IMG/VR virus record: IMGVR_UViG_3300042908_001243
Coordinates: 1-33,548 of that record
From: a virus
Direction: 5' to 3' (one strand)
DNA: 33,548 bases
Positions 1 through 7,438 of this stretch are shown in pieces (position 1 is the first letter of the stretch; the number at the start of each line of letters is the position of its first letter). A program made the position numbers and the translations under genes. The notes beneath the pieces are model-generated. The model made no database searches. It saw nothing but the letters and a program-made list of their open reading frames with translations, and was not told where the DNA came from.

Positions 1-2
1 CT

Positions 3-437
3 GAATTAGACCCTTTTAGCTGTGAACTTGCCAACCGAACGGTAAAAGCTCAAAAGATATTCACAATTCAAGATGATGGATTTAAACAGAACTGGAGGGC
101 TAAGACACTCTGGTTAAACCCTCCCTATAGCGCGGGATTTGTTGAGAAGGTTGTTGACAAATTAATTCAAACCCTGAACGAGACGGAAGCGGAAGCATTC
201 TTGTTAACCAATACTGACAACAGTACAGCCTGGTATAAAAAGGCTTTGAATCGGTGCGATCGCTTCTGCCTACCCTCAACCCGACTCACATTCTACAGTC
301 CCAAACGGGCGGCGGAAGGAAAAAAACAAGACCAAAACAGGTTCTCCCAAACTCTGTTTTATTTTGGATTGCAACCTCAAAGATTTGAGGAAATTTTTGA
401 GGGGTGGGGAACTGTTTGTCAAACTTCTAAATGGTAG
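3..437 (+). CDS. Phage-type DNA N6-adenine methyltransferase (Dam family), 5'-truncated by window edge
   Basis: The reading frame is open from base 3, so the gene begins upstream of the window and only the last 144 residues are visible. They carry the N6-adenine methyltransferase catalytic motif in the form LWLNPPYS (about residues 39-46 of the fragment), followed by a FLLTNTDNSTAWYK block and an LTFYSPKR block, the order seen in the phage Dam family (PF05869 type). The enzyme would transfer a methyl group from SAM to adenine, probably to protect the element's DNA or mark it for regulation. Family assignment is confident; the recognition sequence cannot be read from the protein. HIP1 sites contain GATC, so GATC is a possible target, but that is a guess. 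Confidence 0.8.
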   Translation, partial: ELDPFSCELANRTVKAQKIFTIQDDGFKQNWRAKTLWLNPPYSAGFVEKVVDKLIQTLNETEAEAFLLTNTDNSTAWYKKALNRCDRFCLPSTRLTFYSPKRAAEGKKQDQNRFSQTLFYFGLQPQRFEEIFEGWGTVCQTSKW

Positions 438-458
438 TAATTTAATCAAAAATAGATT

Positions 459-755
459 ATGAAAGAAGCGTTGGAATTATTGGAAGATAAGATTACTCAG
501 ATGGTTTTTGAATCCGACCTTGATATTTTTGTTAAGTGGCTCAAAAGCATGACAAAAGATGCAAGTGCTGACAATGAAGTGATAGTTTATCAAACCTTAG
601 ATGGTCGAAGTGGGGGATTTGATTTTAGATGCGACCCTTGTACAAAAGCTGCCATGATTGGATTTGCTTTGTCTGGGATTCTTTGGACTCGGACATTCCC
701 TGGGTTGCTAATAAAAGTTAATGCGGCATGGAAAAAAGCTAAAATAAAAAAGTAA
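459..755 (+). CDS. Hypothetical protein, 98 aa
   Basis: Not recognised. It lies 21 bp after the methyltransferase gene in the same direction and ends just before a strong terminator, so the two are probably one transcript. The N-terminal 45 residues are predicted helical and acidic (MKEALELLEDKITQMV). The middle holds a CDPC pair and a hydrophobic stretch, AAMIGFALSGILW, that could be one short membrane segment. The C-terminus is very lysine-rich (KKAKIKK). There is no clear Shine-Dalgarno sequence. Confidence 0.55.
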   Translation: MKEALELLEDKITQMVFESDLDIFVKWLKSMTKDASADNEVIVYQTLDGRSGGFDFRCDPCTKAAMIGFALSGILWTRTFPGLLIKVNAAWKKAKIKK

Positions 756-772
756 ACATGGATTGACGATCT

Positions 773-807
773 AAAAAGCACCTCTATTAATTTAGAAGTG
801 CTTTTTA
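773..807. terminator. Bidirectional rho-independent terminator
   Basis: AAAAAGCAC and GTGCTTTTT arms enclose a TCTATTAATTTAGA core that also pairs, with A-runs on one side and T-runs on the other. It can stop the plus-strand methyltransferase transcript and the minus-strand RuvC-like gene, which converge here. Confidence 0.85.
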
Positions 808-845
808 TTTGGCAAAGACTAGAAACCCTATACTCCTGCTTTATC

Positions 846-1412
846 CTAGCCTCCTGCTTTGCGCCGCAGATATTCAGCAAGGAGAAGTGCCTCGGCCCGC
901 CCGTTGTATTTCTTGAGCTTTAATTCCATAGCCATCTGGGGGAATAACTGCACCGCAATAATCCTTGATGCGTCCTTGTCTTTCCCTATCAAGCCATAGT
1001 GCTTTTTCCATTCTTGAGGGGTCACCAACTCCATAGGAATATTTAACGCTGCGATCACTCCCAACCAAATGCCAAAATTCATCCCAAAATCAAAGGTTGA
1101 TCTAACTCCCTGTCCTGGCATTGAATGAACGCTCTCTATGGCGATTATTGAGTTTGAGGTAACTACCTGTGCTAACTCCGATGCCATTAATGCAGGGTTT
1201 GACTTCGTTGTGATTTTAGTTTTGGGTTTGGCCTTGGACTTGACTGTTCCCTTGTCCGCAAGTTGATCAATTAGCGTGAGGTTTGGCTTTTTGCTTTTAA
1301 CCTTAGTTTCAGTCTCAATAACTGGACAATCAATGAGTTTGATTCCCGATGGAGAAATGATAGCAACTCCTCCGGTTTTTCCTGGGTCAATTCCGATGAA
1401 AGTATTGATCAT
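846..1412 (-). CDS. RuvC-like Holliday-junction resolvase (phage type)
   Basis: A 188-residue RNase H-fold nuclease. The first acidic strand is FIGIDPGKTGG with Asp9, the second is IIAIESVHSMPGQG with Glu93, and the C-terminal block YNGRAEALLLAEY closes the active site, as in phage and bacterial RuvC-like crossover-junction endonucleases. It would cleave branched DNA during replication, recombination or packaging. Residues 36-70 form a lysine/threonine-rich segment (KVKSKKP to KTKITTK) between the first strands, which is longer and more basic than usual and may contact DNA. It has its own promoter at 1526-1555 and a shared terminator at 773-807. The ribosome-binding site before the ATG at 1412 is weak, but GIDPG sits where an N-terminal strand should be. 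Confidence 0.82.
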   Translation of the reverse strand: MINTFIGIDPGKTGGVAIISPSGIKLIDCPVIETETKVKSKKPNLTLIDQLADKGTVKSKAKPKTKITTKSNPALMASELAQVVTSNSIIAIESVHSMPGQGVRSTFDFGMNFGIWLGVIAALNIPMELVTPQEWKKHYGLIGKDKDASRIIAVQLFPQMAMELKLKKYNGRAEALLLAEYLRRKAGG

Positions 1413-1525
1413 TATTTTAGTTAGTCTAACTGGGTAACGGAAGAATCACGCTTTGAGGTTGACCCAAATAAGGCTACCAAATTCCTAAAAGTGCCTTCTG
1501 GTAACGTTTATAGTACCGTACATAT

Positions 1526-1555
1526 AACATACCCCAGAATACCCCACAAAGTCAA
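1526..1555 (-). promoter_or_regulatory. Promoter for the RuvC-like gene
   Basis: On the minus strand, TTGACT at 1555-1550 and TATGTT at 1531-1526 are separated by 18 bp. GGGG directly precedes the -10 box, as in the promoters at 25244 and 27606. Confidence 0.55.
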
Positions 1556-1581
1556 TCTTCTAGGTTAGCGATCGCACACAC

Positions 1582-1618
1582 AAAAAAACACCCCGTCGAA
1601 ATTAATCAACGAGGTGTT
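1582..1618 (-). terminator. Terminator of the 124-aa gene
   Basis: On the minus strand, AACACCTCGTT pairs with the AACACC/CGT arm (one mismatch) and is followed by a run of T residues (A-run at 1582-1588 on the plus strand). It ends the gene at 1633-2007. Confidence 0.75.
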
Positions 1619-1632
1619 GGGGGTTGAAACAT

Positions 1633-2007
1633 TTAACTATGAAATTCGGTTTTAAAATTTTCATCTAGCAAGTCTCTTAGACGAAAACTTACCGAAGATC
1701 GGATTCCATGAAAATTATTGAACCCAACCCTCTGTCCTATTTTTGACGACGTAATTTCTATAATACCGTCGCATCTTTTACCGGAAAATTGAACCACCGC
1801 TTCATTACCAAGGATTATTTTCTCTAAAGCGACTTTTAAGTCGCTTTTTGAAAGTGGTCGTTTCTCTGTAATTTCATGGAACTTAATCAAGTTCCAACCA
1901 TCCAGTACCAATTTAGATAAGTTGGTACTGAAGACTTTTTGGATATCTTCTATTGATGTCAGTTTACTGACGTAACCAATCGTTTTTTTTTTCTGCTCTG
2001 ACCGCAA
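1633..2007 (-). CDS. Hypothetical protein, 124 aa; start uncertain, possible slippage at an A10 run
   Basis: Not recognised. The open frame begins at a TTG (2007) with no ribosome-binding site. The promoter at 2081-2109 makes a transcript that first meets an ATG at 2053, opening a frame that reads MIKLHFGEISKETDRIAVRAEK and then enters ten consecutive A residues (1983-1992). Skipping one A would join that frame to this one and give about 138 residues. The protein could therefore be made by transcriptional slippage or +1 frameshifting, or the run could be miscounted in the assembly. The visible protein is mixed alpha/beta, basic in its first half, and ends LRDLLDENFKTEFHS. Confidence 0.6.
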   Translation of the reverse strand: MRSEQKKKTIGYVSKLTSIEDIQKVFSTNLSKLVLDGWNLIKFHEITEKRPLSKSDLKVALEKIILGNEAVVQFSGKRCDGIIEITSSKIGQRVGFNNFHGIRSSVSFRLRDLLDENFKTEFHS

Positions 2008-2080
2008 TACGGTCAGTTTCTTTTGATATTTCTCCGAAATGTAATTTTATCATTATCGAACTCTCAACTTGTACTGTACT

Positions 2081-2109
2081 ATTTTAGTATACTAACAACT
2101 CAAAGTCAA
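2081..2109 (-). promoter_or_regulatory. Promoter upstream of the 124-aa gene
   Basis: On the minus strand, TTGACT (2109-2104) is followed after 17 bp by TAAAAT (2086-2081). The predicted start near 2074 places the ATG at 2053 at the front of the message. Confidence 0.6.
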
Positions 2110-2126
2110 CAAAAATAGCTATTATT

Positions 2127-2482
2127 CTAATCCTCTAAATTAGCGATCGCATACCTACTCCGACCTGGCTCATAGAAAGAAACATGAACCGCAGCATTAG
2201 CAAAAGCATCACAGTGATGGAAGTGGTCGGGCATTCCAGAAGGTTCTACCCAACGCCAAACACCGTTAATTAAAACGCGATCGCTTGTTACATAATGCAG
2301 AATTAAATTATTTTTATCACTGGGGTCGTAATGGCAGCGAGAAGGGAAATGTTGTTGCTTGCGGTAAACCCGATAACGAATGCGGTCTAAATAATATGTC
2401 CGGTCAATGCTGTAAATAATTGCTCGTTTAGGACGTTGCTATCAACTAACCAAATATATTCTAACTGTTCCTTGGTTGTCAT
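2127..2482 (-). pseudogene. Frameshifted gene at the end of the envelope/DNA-transfer operon
   Basis: An ATG at 2482 overlaps the TGA of the upstream gene (ATGA) and opens MTTKEQLEYIWLVDSN. That frame hits a stop after about 34 codons. A neighbouring frame stays open from about 2437 down to the TAG at 2127 and reads QRPKRAIIYSIDRTYYLDRIRYRVYR and onward through a segment rich in His, Cys and Asp (MPDHFHHCDAFANAAV). It has no start codon of its own. One base change near 2437 would restore a protein of about 118 residues. No slippery sequence lies at the junction, so a real mutation or an assembly error is more likely than programmed shifting. The family is not recognised. Confidence 0.55.
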
Positions 2483-2745
2483 TTCCATCCCTTCTTAATA
2501 CTATTCTGATTAGCAAAAGCTACATGATCTCTGGTGATCTGCCACTTATAACGGGGTCTTAACTCCTCTCCAATCCTGACACAATCCGAGTCTGTATCAG
2601 TCAGAGGAGTCACACCATTCTGATATTTGAACAAGGTCTTAGTTACCCAATTGACATCGGTTAATAATTGATTCCCGCCGCGTTTCTTGGCTTCCTTAAC
2701 CACTAATTCTGCTATTTGTGGATAGGGTGATTTTGCTTTTGCCAT
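2479..2745 (-). CDS. Hypothetical basic protein, 88 aa
   Basis: Not recognised. It lies 24 bp downstream of the muramidase gene in the same operon and overlaps the next reading frame by the ATGA junction. It is basic at both ends (MAKAKSPYP, KKGWK) and predicted soluble, with helical segments around residues 10-20 and 30-40. There is no membrane segment, unlike most of its operon neighbours. A ribosome-binding site (GGAGA) precedes its ATG. Confidence 0.6.
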   Translation of the reverse strand: MAKAKSPYPQIAELVVKEAKKRGGNQLLTDVNWVTKTLFKYQNGVTPLTDTDSDCVRIGEELRPRYKWQITRDHVAFANQNSIKKGWK

Positions 2746-2769
2746 ATTCTCTCCTAATACAATTCAAAA

Positions 2770-3390
2770 TTACCAACTCGGATTACCGCCATTAACAGCC
2801 TCAATCATGTATTTACTTCTACGATGCCAACCATTAGCAAATACCTTCTGAGATGGGTTCCCAGTGTAAATTGAAGTATAATAATCATCCTGTTTCTGGA
2901 TGTAGTTTTTAGCTTGTTCTGATGGTGTTGAACCGGAAATATCCCACTTTTTGCCACTATTGACATACGAATTCATAATGGCTAGATTTAAAGGTTTTTG
3001 AGCTTTATCAGCACCGGAAGCTACCCAGTAATCAGTATGATAGATTTTGATAGCTTGCGGTAGGGTAATCTGTGTAACCTCTATCCCGTGCCTTTTTGCC
3101 ACAGCATTGGTAATACCGTATTTAGTTTTCCCACCGCCATCGGCAGGGTGATCCGACCAACCTCCTTCTACTTTTAGAATATGTGCGATCGCCCATGCAA
3201 AACCCTCGTCATTTATACCAGCTTGACTAACAGCTTTCTTGATGTCTTCAGGGGCTTGTGCTTTGGAAATATCACCGGAAACATTACCCGATGGATTAAC
3301 ACCCGTTACTGATTGAATGGCGGGAGATTGTAGTAAATTGAAACCCGCAAATCCGACTACTCCTATCATCATTAAGTTATTGAAAATCAT
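2770..3390 (-). CDS. Membrane-anchored GH108-type N-acetylmuramidase (phage-type lysozyme)
   Basis: 206 residues. Residues 1-20 are a hydrophobic anchor or signal (MIFNNLMMIGVVGFAGFNLL), then a Ser/Gly linker, then a catalytic domain with the glycoside hydrolase 108 signature EGGW-x8-GGGKTKYGIT. Glu75 is the expected catalytic acid. A peptidoglycan-binding-like C-terminal half follows (YHTDYWVASGADK, LAIMNSYVNSGKKW). The enzyme would cleave the glycan strands of murein. It overlaps the M23 peptidase gene by 14 bp, so the two wall-degrading enzymes are made together, one for glycan and one for peptide. The N-terminal anchor suits a muramidase held in a transfer apparatus, virion or inner membrane better than a free endolysin. 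Confidence 0.8.
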   Translation of the reverse strand: MIFNNLMMIGVVGFAGFNLLQSPAIQSVTGVNPSGNVSGDISKAQAPEDIKKAVSQAGINDEGFAWAIAHILKVEGGWSDHPADGGGKTKYGITNAVAKRHGIEVTQITLPQAIKIYHTDYWVASGADKAQKPLNLAIMNSYVNSGKKWDISGSTPSEQAKNYIQKQDDYYTSIYTGNPSQKVFANGWHRRSKYMIEAVNGGNPSW

Positions 3391-3988
3391 TTTTCGGCTC
3401 CATTATTGGGATTACTTTTTTAGGGTCAATATATTTCCCGTTGAGTTTTATTCCTAAGTGTAGGTGATTTCCGGTTGATGTTCCCGTAGTACCAACCAAT
3501 GCAATAGGTGTACCGGCTTTGACTGATTGACCCTTTTGAGCTAAAACTTTCGAGGCGTGGCAGTATTTGGACAGGTAGCCACCGGAATGCTCAATCTCAA
3601 CTGCATTACCACATCCCCCCATGTCACCCGCAAAAGACACCTGACCATCGGCAACGGCTAAGATGTTTGCACCCCCTGGCGCTGCAAAATCAATCCCATT
3701 GTGTTGTTTCCAGTCCCTTGTTACGGGATGCTCGCGCATACCAAACCCAGAAGATATTGGGTATGGGGTTGAATGGGGATAGATAAACTTAGGGGGATCT
3801 TTACCTAACGTGACTGTTGAGGTTTGACTAAATTCTGTTGATTGGGGACTAGAAACTTGGGGAGAGGATTGGTTGAATTTAAGAATCCCAAAGCCCAACA
3901 ACAGACAAGTAATGAAAATCCAGAAAAAAGCATCATCCAACTGTTCCTCACAATCCCTTATCCTCTCCTCCAATTTCCGGTTCAACAT
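3377..3988 (-). CDS. Membrane-anchored M23 (LytM-type) zinc metallopeptidase
   Basis: 203 residues. A cytoplasmic charged N-terminus is followed by a membrane helix at about residues 20-37 (AFFWIFITCLLLGFGI), a Ser/Thr/Pro-rich linker to about 75, and an M23 domain to about 195. Zinc and catalytic residues are visible in HNGID (His96, Asp100), in the YCHAS segment (His144) and in NHLHLG (His175, His177). The GTPIALVGTTGTSTG block is typical of the family. It would cut peptide crosslinks in the wall. Its gene overlaps the GH108 muramidase gene and follows three small membrane-protein and ATPase genes, suggesting local opening of the wall by an envelope-spanning machine or by an entering virus. 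Confidence 0.85.
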   Translation of the reverse strand: MLNRKLEERIRDCEEQLDDAFFWIFITCLLLGFGILKFNQSSPQVSSPQSTEFSQTSTVTLGKDPPKFIYPHSTPYPISSGFGMREHPVTRDWKQHNGIDFAAPGGANILAVADGQVSFAGDMGGCGNAVEIEHSGGYLSKYCHASKVLAQKGQSVKAGTPIALVGTTGTSTGNHLHLGIKLNGKYIDPKKVIPIMEPKNDFQ

Positions 3989-3992
3989 TGCC

Positions 3993-4343
3993 TTATTTTC
4001 CCCCCATATCTTGCTTGCCTATTTGTTCTGATTTATCGTTTTGGGGAACGTCAAGGTTGTAGCGCGATCGCAAGCCACCTAATTTAAACTCGCCACTAAA
4101 TAGGTTTTTAGCTGTCTCTTTCTTTTCGGGCTTAGTGGAATCGGAAGATTTTTTATCATCGGTTTTGGGTTCTTCTTTAGGTTTTGCCCAATCTTCTTTA
4201 GGGATAGTTTTAGTTATTTCTGAAGTAGCTTTTACTGATTCAGAAATACCCTTTTTAAACCACCAAGGTATTGACTGATTCCACATAAAATAGATTAGAA
4301 AAGCCCATCCCAGAGATGAGCCTAACAAATAAATTAAGCGCAT
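3993..4343 (-). CDS. Small single-pass membrane protein with charged tail, 116 aa
   Basis: Not recognised by family. Residues 1-20 form a membrane helix (MRLIYLLGSSLGWAFLIYFM), an aromatic stretch NQSIPWWF follows, and the rest is soluble, low complexity and rich in Lys, Glu and Asp (KEDWAKPKEEPKTDDKKSS). Its ATG overlaps the stop of the preceding gene (TAATG at 4343), so the two are translationally coupled. It is likely a component of the membrane complex formed with the ATPase and wall hydrolases. Confidence 0.65.
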   Translation of the reverse strand: MRLIYLLGSSLGWAFLIYFMWNQSIPWWFKKGISESVKATSEITKTIPKEDWAKPKEEPKTDDKKSSDSTKPEKKETAKNLFSGEFKLGGLRSRYNLDVPQNDKSEQIGKQDMGGK

Positions 4344-4579
4344 TATTCAACCTCCTCCAAGTTTTCAATCGGGGTGATTGTTGCTTCAGAATCATCCCCT
4401 TGACCTTGAGGTAATTGGCGGTTATTGGTAGCATTTATAGACCCGCCGAACCAATAGGTTAAAGTCCCTACACTTTTCTCGAATAATGTCTTGATAGCGG
4501 TTTCAACTGTCATCCCTCTGACTCCAAAAAAGACAAGTAAAGTTAGCGCAGAAACGAAAACAATTCTTGAGGGTTTCAT
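4343..4579 (-). CDS. Small membrane protein, 78 aa
   Basis: Residues 5-22 form a membrane helix (RIVFVSALTLLVFFGVRG), followed by a second weaker hydrophobic segment (LTYWFGGSI) and an acidic tail. It starts 13 bp after the ATPase gene ends and is coupled to the next gene by a TAATG overlap. No family recognised. Small size, membrane location and operon position suggest a structural part of the envelope apparatus. Confidence 0.65.
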   Translation of the reverse strand: MKPSRIVFVSALTLLVFFGVRGMTVETAIKTLFEKSVGTLTYWFGGSINATNNRQLPQGQGDDSEATITPIENLEEVE

Positions 4580-4591
4580 AAGTAAAGGCTC

Positions 4592-6028
4592 CTATTTATT
4601 AATTAAGACTTTGGACTGAGAGGACTGAGATAATTGAGACTCCCATGCGGGTTTTAGGTAGTTAATGTAACGCTTGTTAGTAGAACGCGGCTCTATTCCT
4701 AACTCGCTACAAATTTGTTTTAGGGGTGATGGAATCAAACCGTGGGAATATTTAAAAGCCCGAAGTTCAAGGGAAGATTTAAACAGGGCAGTATTAACCT
4801 GCTCCCACCAATCACTATCAGGGTCGGTTGATTTGGCACTGGCAAAGGTAACGTTAAATCCTGATAGGTCAGGAATTGAAACTACTCTTGATTGCCCTTT
4901 GATTGTGCAGATAGCGGGTCTTTTCCCTTCCTTGAGCAACCTTTCAGCTATCTCTATTAACCCCGTTTTCTCCCCGGCTAAATACCGTAACTGCGATTCA
5001 GGGATTGATGGGTAGCAGATTATTAATTGAGCTAAATTTTCCAGTGTTGCCAAAGTAAAACCACCCTCACCGACGGACGCGGATTGACCCACGGGGATTA
5101 ACTTAATCTTGTAGCCTCTACCCTGCTTAATGATCTCAATTAGCTTATCGAGCCGGGAATTGGTTTTGTCTGACTTGTATCGTTCCACGATACTGTCAAA
5201 TTCTTCGCAGATTAGGCAAATCGGAGTCAGGTCAACTTGAATTTCTGATAACTTGGTAAAGCCGTTTCTGGCTCCGTCAACACAAGCCTTAATCCGTTTA
5301 TCTAATTGGGCGTGAACGTGATCAATTAGGCTATCAATCTCGTCATCGGGTTGCTTGATCCATTCGGTGTCCAACCCAAACCAATTATTAAGATAACCGT
5401 CATTATCGGGCTTTCCATAGTTCGGGTCAGCAATAAACAGTTGACCATCGGGGTTATTCTCAAGCCATTGACTGATTATCAATCCCAGGAGTTTAGATTT
5501 TCCCGACCCCGTGCCACCCGTTAGCCTTTGATGTGGCAACGATAGAAATTCAGATACCCAACCCGAATCATCTTTGATTGATTGAAACTTAGACTTGATT
5601 TCCGGTGGGATAGCTTTGATTAAGAGTTGTGAAGATTTGGCATAACCTTTTTCTCCAAAGTCCCCTAGACTATCCAAAGCCTGACCAACTCCCCAAACTG
5701 TCCAACTAACTGATTTAGCCAAGGTATCGGGGACGGTGCGGGGTAGATCCTCAAGTTTGACCATAGACTCATCCCCTAGTATCAACCCCGCTAAAGCACC
5801 AAGGCATCCCACGCCCGCTAAATATAGAAGGATTGAATTGTTAACCGGTTTACGCTCAATTACCAAAACGCTACCCCATTCTCCTTTCTGAGATTGGTGG
5901 GGTGAGATACCTTTTAAATCCTCAATCTGAACAGTCGCAGCGCTGAATAAACCAATGGCTGAAAATCCTAAACTTGCTGCAACGGCAACCCCCCAATTCT
6001 CCTTAGTGAAGTTATTTGGTTTTGGCAT
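4592..6028 (-). CDS. Membrane-anchored FtsK/HerA-superfamily DNA-translocating ATPase
   Basis: 478 residues from the ATG at 6028, chosen because GGAGG lies six bases ahead of it; an in-frame ATG at 6064 lacks such a site. Two membrane helices lie near residues 12-32 (WGVAVAASLGFSAIGLFSAA) and 65-85 (SILLYLAGVGCLGALAGLILG). The ATPase domain carries Walker A GGTGSGKSK at about 171-179 and a Walker B-like ICLICEEFDS, with a QGRGYKIKLIPVGQS block as in FtsK, HerA and coupling proteins. The C-terminal 60 residues look like a helix-turn-helix tail. It would pump DNA across a membrane or into a capsid. Possible roles are packaging motor of a membrane-containing virus, conjugation coupling protein, or partition pump; the sequence does not decide. 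Zot of filamentous phages has a different membrane-segment position. Confidence 0.75.
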   Translation of the reverse strand: MPKPNNFTKENWGVAVAASLGFSAIGLFSAATVQIEDLKGISPHQSQKGEWGSVLVIERKPVNNSILLYLAGVGCLGALAGLILGDESMVKLEDLPRTVPDTLAKSVSWTVWGVGQALDSLGDFGEKGYAKSSQLLIKAIPPEIKSKFQSIKDDSGWVSEFLSLPHQRLTGGTGSGKSKLLGLIISQWLENNPDGQLFIADPNYGKPDNDGYLNNWFGLDTEWIKQPDDEIDSLIDHVHAQLDKRIKACVDGARNGFTKLSEIQVDLTPICLICEEFDSIVERYKSDKTNSRLDKLIEIIKQGRGYKIKLIPVGQSASVGEGGFTLATLENLAQLIICYPSIPESQLRYLAGEKTGLIEIAERLLKEGKRPAICTIKGQSRVVSIPDLSGFNVTFASAKSTDPDSDWWEQVNTALFKSSLELRAFKYSHGLIPSPLKQICSELGIEPRSTNKRYINYLKPAWESQLSQSSQSKVLINK

Positions 6029-6818
6029 CTTTAGCCTCCTTTTCTGCCAATTGTTTAGCCTCAAGTTCTAATTGCTTTTGAAGGGCCTCAGTCCGCTTCT
6101 GCTGCTCGTAGGTTAAAGCTCTAAGTGTCATGGCAACCTCAGAGAACCGACGGACATCACTCGCCAAAACCGAGACATTAACAGAGGTAAACTTTAATTG
6201 AATTTGATCTGCCGATGTAGTTTCCCAATGGCGTTTTAGTGCCAAAAGATTTCCCCAAACCTCAAACAACAAATCAGCCGCTTGCTTCCGTTCTTTAGGT
6301 GAACCGTTAAATTCTCCCTCTAGCGTAGCTTTATCAAGTTTGTTAGCCAGAAAGTTGATTTTCTTAATCAGAAATAACTCAATAGAAATGGGTTTCTTTT
6401 CAATCTCAGAACGAGCTTGCAACAGGAATGTTTCTGCTACCGCTTCACTCAGATTGTTAACTTGAAAACCTACCTCGTTTAATGACTTATCTAATAGCTC
6501 ATTTCGTGCCATTTCTAAGTCAGGGGATGGTTGAAATTCTCCAGAATTATCATTAGCTTCGGTCGAGGTTTCCCCTGTTGGTTCTACCGTCATTTGCTGA
6601 ACTTCGGCAGTTTCAGCTACGGGAACGTTAGGAGCAAACTTCTTGATAATTCCTGATTTATTCCCGACTAAGGTAATAAAGCTACAAATTGCAATAACTG
6701 TTAGTAAAACCGCTACTCGTTTTCGTGTTTTATTAGGCTTTCTAGGTTCCCTCTGAGTGGCTTCTGAATCCCCACTAAAAGCTGGTAAGTCATCACTAGG
6801 CTGTAAACTGTCTAACAT
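6012..6818 (-). CDS. Single-pass membrane protein with helical periplasmic domain, 268 aa
   Basis: An acidic N-terminus is followed by the basic stretch EPRKPNKTRKR, a membrane helix at about residues 33-51 (VAVLLTVIAICSFITLVGNK), a linker, and a long mainly helical domain ending in a coiled coil (EQQKRTEALQKQLELEAKQLAEKEA). The last 17 bases overlap the start of the ATPase gene, so the two proteins are probably made as partners. No enzymatic motif is visible and the family is not recognised. The topology resembles scaffold proteins of secretion or mating channels. Confidence 0.65.
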   Translation of the reverse strand: MLDSLQPSDDLPAFSGDSEATQREPRKPNKTRKRVAVLLTVIAICSFITLVGNKSGIIKKFAPNVPVAETAEVQQMTVEPTGETSTEANDNSGEFQPSPDLEMARNELLDKSLNEVGFQVNNLSEAVAETFLLQARSEIEKKPISIELFLIKKINFLANKLDKATLEGEFNGSPKERKQAADLLFEVWGNLLALKRHWETTSADQIQLKFTSVNVSVLASDVRRFSEVAMTLRALTYEQQKRTEALQKQLELEAKQLAEKEAKDAKTK

Positions 6819-6823
6819 CTATA

Positions 6824-7249
6824 TCAATCTCCCTGTGCATGGTGTGAGGTTTTGATTTTCTGGGCGTTGGTGTTTGGAGTGGTGTTTTCGGGCGAAAGTA
6901 CCTTTCCATAGAGTTCAAGGGCTTCAAAGTATTCAGGACTCCCAGGCTGAAGGCAATTCAGGTGATTCTCGGTTGCCCTTTGGATCAGTTCACCCAACAC
7001 AAGGTTAAAGTCTGGTTTTGGGTCTGATCTGTTGGGGCTTGTTTCCTTGTTTGATTGGGTGTTATTGCGGGTTGTGATAGCCAAGAGTGCAGCAGTTGTG
7101 GAACTAGCTATTAATCCGATAAAACCCCCGTATTGACCCATTCTAACCTCTGATATTTCCGGTTCTAATGTTAGGGATAACAGGACTGAACTAAGACCAC
7201 CAATCACAGTTCCAACCATGATCGCCTTAACGGGTTCTGGGATTTTCAT
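6824..7249 (-). CDS. Two-helix membrane protein, 141 aa
   Basis: Two membrane helices are visible, at about residues 8-27 (KAIMVGTVIGGLSSVLLSLTL) and 40-60 (YGGFIGLIASSTTAALLAITT), followed by a soluble, Asn/Pro-rich tail of about 80 residues. The gene starts inside the end of a 41-aa membrane-peptide gene and ends five bases before the 268-aa membrane-protein gene. Family not recognised. Membrane helical hairpins of this kind occur in holins and in pore subunits; neither role is proven here. Confidence 0.65.
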   Translation of the reverse strand: MKIPEPVKAIMVGTVIGGLSSVLLSLTLEPEISEVRMGQYGGFIGLIASSTTAALLAITTRNNTQSNKETSPNRSDPKPDFNLVLGELIQRATENHLNCLQPGSPEYFEALELYGKVLSPENTTPNTNAQKIKTSHHAQGD

Positions 7250-7352
7250 ATTGATAGTTTTGGGATTGTTCCCTGATTCGACTAAAGACTACTTGATTGC
7301 TAAATATTAAAAACCCAATAAAGAATGCTGTTAAATAATAAATAGTATTCAT
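7227..7352 (-). CDS. Membrane micro-protein, 41 aa
   Basis: Starts at the ATG 7352 behind a strong GGGAGG ribosome-binding site. It encodes one N-terminal membrane helix (IYYLTAFFIGFLIF) and a short charged tail (RIREQSQNYQYENPRTR). Its start overlaps the stop of the 28-aa gene (TAATG) and its end overlaps the next gene by 23 bases. The chain of overlaps and the good ribosome-binding site argue for a real gene. Confidence 0.6.
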   Translation of the reverse strand: MNTIYYLTAFFIGFLIFSNQVVFSRIREQSQNYQYENPRTR

Positions 7353-7438
7353 TAGAAACAACCTCCCATTAAAAAGGGCATGACGTTATGTGAGCAGTAA
7401 ACTCCAAATAGATTAACCAAGTCGATAACGATTCCCAC
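7352..7438 (-). CDS. Micro-protein, 28 aa, GTG start
   Basis: GTG at 7438 sits seven bases after GGAGG and directly after a TAA stop in another frame. It encodes a hydrophobic peptide beginning MGIVIDLVNLFGVYCSHNV and ending LMGGCF, with two Cys residues. It is coupled to the downstream 41-aa gene by TAATG. Its reality rests only on the ribosome-binding site and coupling. Confidence 0.45.
   Translation of the reverse strand: MGIVIDLVNLFGVYCSHNVMPFLMGGCF

Noticed and set aside
4592-6028. Filamentous-phage Zot-type morphogenesis ATPase
   Set aside because: Both membrane helices are N-terminal, and the C-terminus looks like a DNA-binding tail; the layout suits FtsK/HerA pumps better.
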